DNA of 64,000 nt, from positions 1 through 64,000 of the forward strand of contig NZ_KZ319372.1 in assembly GCF_002744715.1 (NCBI RefSeq). The letters are read 5' to 3'. The translations under genes and the position numbers were made by a program. Below the pieces are notes generated by a model. That model was not told the DNA's origin and made no database searches. It was given only the letters and a program-made list of their open reading frames with translations. Position 1 is the stretch's first letter, and the number at the start of each line of letters is the position of its first letter. Shown in pieces: positions 59,487 through 64,000 of the stretch. This DNA comes from Marinobacter profundi. Its GTDB lineage: Bacteria > Pseudomonadota > Gammaproteobacteria > Pseudomonadales > Oleiphilaceae.

Positions 59487-60650
59487 ATGACCAGTCCATC
59501 CCTGGAGAAGTATCAGGATATCCGTGAAGGCGTACGTGGCCTGTGTGCCGAGTTCGACGCAGCCTACTGGCGTGGTGTTGACGAGCGTAAGGCGTTCCCC
59601 GAGGAGTTCGTCGAGGCAATGACCCGCGCGGGCTGGCTGGCGGCGATGATCCCCGAGGAGTACGGCGGGTCTGGCCTCGGGGTGTCGGAAGCCTCGGTGA
59701 TCCTGGAGGAAGTCAACCGCGCCGGTGGTAACTCCGGAACCGTGCATGGCCAGATGTACAACATGTTTACCCTGCTGCGCCACGGCAGTGAGGCCCAGAA
59801 GCAGAAGTACCTGCCAAGAATTGCGGCCGGCGAATTGCGCCTGCAGTCGATGGGAGTGACCGAACCCACCACCGGGACCGATACCACCAAGATCAAGACC
59901 ACCGCGGTGCGTCAGGGCGACAAGTATGTGGTCAATGGCCAGAAGGTCTGGATCTCCCGCATCCAGCATTCCGACCTGATGATCCTGCTGGCCCGCACCA
60001 CGCCGCTGGAAGAAGTGCAGCGCAAGGCGGAAGGCATGTCGATCTTTATCGTGGACCTGCACCAGGCCATCGGTAACGGCCTGACGGTCCAGCCCATTGC
60101 CAACATGGTGAACCACGAGACCAACGAGCTGTTCTTCGACAACCTGGAGATTCCGGCCGAGAACCTGATTGGCGAAGAAGGCAAGGGCTTCCGCTACATC
60201 CTCGATGGCCTCAATGCGGAACGTGCGCTGATTGCTGCCGAGTGTATTGGTGACGGTCGCTGGTTTATCGACAAGGCGCGCAAGTACGCCAGTGAGCGGG
60301 AAGTGTTTGGCCGGCCGATCGGCAAGAACCAGGGCATCCAGTTCCCCATCGCCAAGGCGCATATCAACGTGGAAGCCGCCGACCTGATGCGCTGGCGTGC
60401 CTGTGAGGAATACGACAGCGGTCGCAACGCCGGCGCCAGCGCCAATATGGCGAAGTATCTGGCTGCAGAGTCTTCCTGGGAGGCTGCCAACGTGTGTCTG
60501 CAGACCCACGGCGGATTCGGCTTTGCCAATGAGTACGACGTGGAGCGGAAGTTCCGTGAAACCCGTCTGTACCAGGTAGCGCCGATCTCCACCAACCTGA
60601 TTCTGTCTTACGTGGCCGAGCACCTGCTGGAGCTGCCCCGGTCGTTCTGA
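59487..60650 (+). CDS. Acyl-CoA dehydrogenase of the itaconate-type operon
   Basis: The 387-residue flavoenzyme has GVTEPTTGTDTTKIKT in place of the more usual TEPxAGSD, and a C-terminal YQVAPISTNLILSYVAEHL that lacks the YEG Glu. A Glu in GLNAERALIA occupies the LCAD/IVD-type position. It corresponds by position to PA0879 of the P. aeruginosa rip locus, whose role in itaconate use is not settled. It might dehydrogenate methylsuccinyl-CoA to itaconyl- or mesaconyl-CoA, feeding the pathway. It abuts ich with no gap. Confidence 0.85.
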   Translation: MTSPSLEKYQDIREGVRGLCAEFDAAYWRGVDERKAFPEEFVEAMTRAGWLAAMIPEEYGGSGLGVSEASVILEEVNRAGGNSGTVHGQMYNMFTLLRHGSEAQKQKYLPRIAAGELRLQSMGVTEPTTGTDTTKIKTTAVRQGDKYVVNGQKVWISRIQHSDLMILLARTTPLEEVQRKAEGMSIFIVDLHQAIGNGLTVQPIANMVNHETNELFFDNLEIPAENLIGEEGKGFRYILDGLNAERALIAAECIGDGRWFIDKARKYASEREVFGRPIGKNQGIQFPIAKAHINVEAADLMRWRACEEYDSGRNAGASANMAKYLAAESSWEAANVCLQTHGGFGFANEYDVERKFRETRLYQVAPISTNLILSYVAEHLLELPRSF

Positions 60651-60676
60651 CACCCGACAGCTGCGGGATCGTTGTT

Positions 60677-61876
60677 GTGACAGCAAATAATAACAAGCCC
60701 CTCCCGCTGGGCGGGGTAACGGTAGTCTCACTGGAACAGGCAGTTGCCGCGCCCTTGTGTACCCGCCAGCTGGCGGAGCAGGGGGCGCGGGTAATCAAGG
60801 TTGAGCGGCCGGGTAGCGGTGACTTCGCCCGGGCGTACGACGACCGGGTCAACGGCATGTCGTCCCACTTTGTGTGGGTCAACCGTTCCAAGGAAAGCCT
60901 CGCCCTGAACCTGAAGACAGCGGAAGGGCAGGACATCCTTCACCGGTTGCTGGCGGAGGCCGACGTTCTGGTGCAGAACCTGGCACCCGGCGCTACCGCC
61001 CGCATGGGGCTGTCGTTCGCCGCGCTGCATCAGCGGTACCCCGGGCTGATTGTCTGCGACATCTCCGGTTATGGCGAGGGTGGTCCCTACCAGGACAAGA
61101 AAGCCTACGACCTGATGATCCAGAGCGAGAGCGGTTTCCTGTCCATAACGGGAGATCCGCAAGTGGAGGGCATGGCGAAGGCGGGTTGCTCGGTGGCCGA
61201 CATTGCCGCCGGCATGTATGCCAGTAACGCCATCCTGTCGGCACTGTTGCTGCGGGGGCGGACCGGCGAGGGCAGTCACATTGATGTCTCCATGCTGGAG
61301 AGCCTGGTGGAGTGGATGGGTTACCCCATGTACTACAGCTTCGACGGAGCACCGCCACCGGCCCGGGCCGGCGCCTCCCATGCCACCATTTATCCCTACG
61401 GCCCCTTTCCGGTTGGCGATGGCACCACGGTCATGCTGGGCCTGCAGAACGAGCGGGAGTGGCGAGCGTTCTGTGACGCCGTGCTGGAATGCCCGGAACT
61501 GGCGGACAACCCCGATTTCATCGACAACTCGCAGCGCTCCGCAAACCGCAGACAACTGCGGGAGCTCATCGTGACGGCTTTTGCCGGGCTGACCCGGGAT
61601 GAGGTGGTGCGTCGCCTGGATGAGGCCGGTATCGCCAACGCGACCGTCAATGACATGGCCCTGGTGTGGCGTCACCCGCAGCTGGCGGCCCGTGACCGTT
61701 GGCTGGAAGTGGCCACACCGGCCGGACCGGTGCCGGCGCTGAAAGCGCCCGGGCTGTGGTTTCCGGAAGCCGTTTCCGCGGTGCCGGCGGTCGGGGAGCA
61801 CAGTGCCGTCATCCTCGGGGAGCTCGGTTACCCCCGGGACCAGATTGACCACTTTAAAAGCGCGGGTGTGATCTGA
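60677..61876 (+). CDS. ict: Itaconate CoA transferase (CaiB/BaiF family)
   Basis: The 399-residue class III CoA transferase starts with GVTVVSLEQAVAAPLCTRQLAEQGARVIKVERP (residues about 12-44) and has the catalytic Asp in CSVADIAAGMYA. The EQAVAAP opening is typical of the itaconate/succinyl-CoA:dicarboxylate branch. It transfers CoA from succinyl-CoA to itaconate. The start is GTG, with no close ATG and only a weak ribosome site. The assignment rests on the neighbours ich and ccl and the shared order with the rip locus. Confidence 0.85.
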   Translation: MTANNNKPLPLGGVTVVSLEQAVAAPLCTRQLAEQGARVIKVERPGSGDFARAYDDRVNGMSSHFVWVNRSKESLALNLKTAEGQDILHRLLAEADVLVQNLAPGATARMGLSFAALHQRYPGLIVCDISGYGEGGPYQDKKAYDLMIQSESGFLSITGDPQVEGMAKAGCSVADIAAGMYASNAILSALLLRGRTGEGSHIDVSMLESLVEWMGYPMYYSFDGAPPPARAGASHATIYPYGPFPVGDGTTVMLGLQNEREWRAFCDAVLECPELADNPDFIDNSQRSANRRQLRELIVTAFAGLTRDEVVRRLDEAGIANATVNDMALVWRHPQLAARDRWLEVATPAGPVPALKAPGLWFPEAVSAVPAVGEHSAVILGELGYPRDQIDHFKSAGVI

Positions 61877-61969
61877 CGCCAGCGCACTCATTCAGCGTTC
61901 AGCGCGCTATCCAGTAAGCACACTATCCGGTGCGCTACCTGGCGCGCTGTAGAGAACAGGAACCTGACC

Positions 61970-62785
61970 ATGACAGGCAGAGATTTGAAAACCATGCTCT
62001 TCGTGCCGGCCTCCCGCCCTGAACGCATTCCCAAGGCGATTGCCAGTGGCGCCGGTGCGGTGATTGTGGATCTGGAGGATGCGGTCCCGGCGGATGCCAA
62101 GGATTCGGCGCGACAGGCCCTGGAAAGCTTCCTTGCCGGCCATGACGGTGCGCCGATCTACGTGCGCATCAATGCCCGGGGGACAGCCGGGTTTGAGGCG
62201 GACCTGGCGCTGTGCGCGCGTCATGACAAGGTGGTGGGCATCATGTTGCCAAAAGCCGAATCCGCCAGTGATATCCGGGCGGTGGCCGGTTCCGGCAAGG
62301 CCATCATTCCACTGATCGAGTCTGCCCGGGGCCTGGTTGCGCTCAACGAAATCGCCGCGGTGCCAGGGGTGGAGCGGCTGAGTTATGGCGGGCTGGACCT
62401 CAGCGATGACCTGGGGATCGAAGGTAATACCGAGGGGGCGGACACTGTCATGGACCAGTGCCGCTATCAGCTGCTGGTCAGCTCCCGCGCGGCCGGTTTG
62501 CTGGCGCCCATCGATACCGTATTCCCGGTCTTTGACGACGAAGATGCGGTGCTCGGGCGAGCCCGCCGGGCCCGCAACATGGGCTTTGCCGGCATGCTGT
62601 GTATCCACCCGAAGCAGGTTACCCCGGTGCAGGCCGGATTTTCCCCGGATCCCGATCAGGTGGCCTGGGCCCACAAGGTCATGGAAGCTGCCACGTCTGG
62701 CGGCGGTGCCTTCAAGGTCGATGGCCAGATGGTGGATGCACCGGTGATCGCCATGGCCCGAACAATTCTGGAGCGGGCCCGCTAG
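61970..62785 (+). CDS. ccl: Citramalyl-CoA lyase (CitE/HpcH family)
   Basis: The 271-residue TIM-barrel lyase has FVPASRPERIPKA, the metal/CoA region VIVDLEDAV, YVRINARG, IMLPKAESA and PLIESARGL, all CitE/HpcH hallmarks. In this operon it should split (S)-citramalyl-CoA to acetyl-CoA and pyruvate, the last step of itaconate degradation. It would serve equally for citramalyl-CoA from mesaconyl-CoA, linking it to the first operon. AGGAA precedes the ATG; 93 nt separate it from ict, including several short GCGC-rich repeats. Confidence 0.87.
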   Translation: MTGRDLKTMLFVPASRPERIPKAIASGAGAVIVDLEDAVPADAKDSARQALESFLAGHDGAPIYVRINARGTAGFEADLALCARHDKVVGIMLPKAESASDIRAVAGSGKAIIPLIESARGLVALNEIAAVPGVERLSYGGLDLSDDLGIEGNTEGADTVMDQCRYQLLVSSRAAGLLAPIDTVFPVFDDEDAVLGRARRARNMGFAGMLCIHPKQVTPVQAGFSPDPDQVAWAHKVMEAATSGGGAFKVDGQMVDAPVIAMARTILERAR

Positions 62786-62832
62786 GCCTGCCTGCCACGA
62801 TTCCGCAACAATCATAACAAGGACCATCCGGT

Positions 62833-63945
62833 ATGACGTTGTCGGGAGCCCGAAAGCGTTACCTGCGGGGCAGGGCCGCAGTCAGAACCGTGGCTGTGCT
62901 GGTGCTCATGGTGGCACTGCTGCTATTGGCGGGGCAGTGGCTGATCTACCGGATCAACCATGTCCATGTAGTGGATGCCCGGATCAAGACTGACATGGTG
63001 GCCGTGGCATCCCGCCTGCCGGGCTGGGTTCGTTCGCTGGCGGTTGAAGAGGGGGATGCGGTAACGGAACAGCAGCCGTTACTGGAGATTGACAGCCGCG
63101 AGCTGGAGCTTGAGCTGGCGGTGATCGCGAGCCGCCGGGCGGTGCTGGAAGCAGAAACCGCCCGGATTGGCGCGGAGCTGGACTTCGCCAGGGCGGTGGA
63201 TAACACCGAACTGAAGCTCGCTGATCAGGCACTGGCGGCGGCCCGCCTGGAGTTGGCGCGGCAACAGCTCGGGCTGGCCAAGGCCGCTGAGGATCTGCAG
63301 CGTCTTCAGGGCATGACTGCCAATGCCATGGTGTCGGCACAGCAGCTGGCGGATGCCCGCCACCGGCGCGACGGTTCGGCACTGGACCTGAAGCTGGCGG
63401 AGAACCAGTCCCGGGCGGCAACGGCCGGCCGGGCGCGGGCCGAGGCGGAGTTGTTAAGGCAGCAAGTGCTGGCCCGGGAGGCGGAGGTGGTTGCCGGTCG
63501 CCTGGCGGAGCTGGCAGCGGAAGAGCAGACCCTGCAGTTGCGTCTGCGGGACCATCGCCTGCGCAGCCCGGTAGACGGTCGGGTGGCCCGTACCTTTGTC
63601 GAGACCGGGGAGTACGTCCAGGCCGGGCAGAACCTGATGCTGGTGTTCCGGCCCGGCAGCCTCTGGGTCGAAGCGAACGTCAAGGAAACCGCGGTGCGCA
63701 AGGTGCAACCGGGGCAGGCGGTGCAGATCGAAGTGGATGCCTATCCTGACGAGGAATTCCGCGGCACGGTCACCCGGGTGGGCTACGCCGCAACCAGTGA
63801 GTTTGCGCTGATTCCCAGCCCCAATCCCAGCGGCAACTTCACCAAGATGACCCAGCGGATTCCGGTGCGGATCGTTTTTGACCAGCCGGACAGCCGGTTG
63901 CGACCGGGCATGATGGTAGAGGCGGGAATCCGTGTCCGCAACTGA
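62833..63945 (+). CDS. HlyD-family membrane fusion protein (EmrA-like)
   Basis: The 370-residue protein has one N-terminal membrane helix (about 18-37), a split biotinyl-lipoyl domain (VVDARIKTDMVAVASRLPG and RSPVDGRVARTFVETGEYV), a long alpha-helical hairpin rich in Ala, Glu and Arg (about 95-235) and a beta-barrel domain. It links an inner-membrane pump to an outer-membrane channel. Its end overlaps the start of a DHA2 pump gene by 14 bases. It could export toxic acids or solvents; the specificity is unknown. AAGGA lies upstream of the ATG. Confidence 0.88.
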   Translation: MTLSGARKRYLRGRAAVRTVAVLVLMVALLLLAGQWLIYRINHVHVVDARIKTDMVAVASRLPGWVRSLAVEEGDAVTEQQPLLEIDSRELELELAVIASRRAVLEAETARIGAELDFARAVDNTELKLADQALAAARLELARQQLGLAKAAEDLQRLQGMTANAMVSAQQLADARHRRDGSALDLKLAENQSRAATAGRARAEAELLRQQVLAREAEVVAGRLAELAAEEQTLQLRLRDHRLRSPVDGRVARTFVETGEYVQAGQNLMLVFRPGSLWVEANVKETAVRKVQPGQAVQIEVDAYPDEEFRGTVTRVGYAATSEFALIPSPNPSGNFTKMTQRIPVRIVFDQPDSRLRPGMMVEAGIRVRN

Positions 63946-64000
63946 CGCGCTGTTCGAGCGATACGGGCCGCGCTATAAGTGGTTCAGTACCGCGACGGTG
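63932..64000 (+). CDS. DHA2-family MFS efflux pump (EmrB-like), 5' part only
   Basis: Twenty-three codons from a GTG are visible and the gene runs off the right edge. The sequence MSATDALFERYGPRYKWFST resembles the N terminus of EmrB/DHA2 pumps, which begin with LFxRYGPRYRW just before the first membrane helix. The 14-base overlap with the HlyD-type gene supports the pairing. Confidence 0.65.
   Translation, partial: MSATDALFERYGPRYKWFSTATV

Noticed and set aside
1..64000. tRNA, rRNA, integrase or attachment-site duplication bounding an island
   Set aside because: None was seen on either strand by eye, so island borders are not claimed.

Overview
The window is about 64 kb of dense, mostly G+C-rich Gram-negative DNA. 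A DcaP-type outer-membrane porin, TRAP carboxylate transporters, LysR and IclR regulators and many acyl-CoA enzymes point to a marine, oil- or acid-degrading gammaproteobacterium (Marinobacter, Halomonas or Alcanivorax type). The genus is inference only. No rRNA, tRNA, CRISPR array, transposase or prophage gene was seen. Nearly all genes serve uptake, CoA activation and beta-oxidation-like breakdown of carboxylic acids.

Layout. 1-2.6 kb: start of etfB (electron acceptor for acyl-CoA dehydrogenases), porin, LysR regulator. 2.9-15.4 kb: ten-gene operon with acyl-CoA dehydrogenase, HMG-CoA-synthase-like/DUF35 fusion, SCPx-type thiolase, methylsuccinyl-CoA-dehydrogenase-like enzyme, SDR, MaoC hydratase, 2-methylfumaryl-CoA-isomerase-like CoA transferase, alpha-methylacyl-CoA racemase, crotonase and acyl-CoA synthetase. 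15.5-22.8 kb: a reverse crotonase, then a TRAP system with three paralogous binding proteins, a thioesterase, dctQ and dctM. 22.9-33.4 kb: acyl-CoA synthetase, two mixed acyl-CoA dehydrogenase pairs on opposite strands, a crotonase, a nitronate monooxygenase-like protein, an unassigned permease and a nitroreductase. 33.6-39.7 kb: IclR regulator divergent from a second TRAP operon that encloses a CoA transferase and a zinc-free MDR enzyme. 40.1-44.7 kb: TAXI-type TRAP system plus a paralogue of the unassigned permease. 44.8-50.1 kb: aldo/keto reductase, LysR, AidB-like dehydrogenase, CoA transferase. 50.2-56.0 kb: a fourth TRAP system wrapped around an alcohol and an aldehyde dehydrogenase, partly A+T-rich. 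56.4-62.8 kb: thiolase and an itaconate-degradation (rip-type) locus. 62.8 kb to the end: HlyD-type periplasmic subunit and the start of a DHA2 efflux pump.

How the parts could fit. The first operon resembles a bacterial version of peroxisomal branched-chain oxidation (racemase, dehydrogenase, hydratase-2, D-specific SDR, SCPx thiolase), and adds enzymes matching methylsuccinyl-CoA oxidation and mesaconyl-CoA C1/C4 isomerisation. The itaconate module at 58-63 kb could take the resulting C5-dicarboxyl-CoA to acetyl-CoA and pyruvate. This link is a hypothesis. The most unusual single protein is the HMG-CoA-synthase-like/DUF35 fusion, in which the nucleophilic Cys position is Gln.
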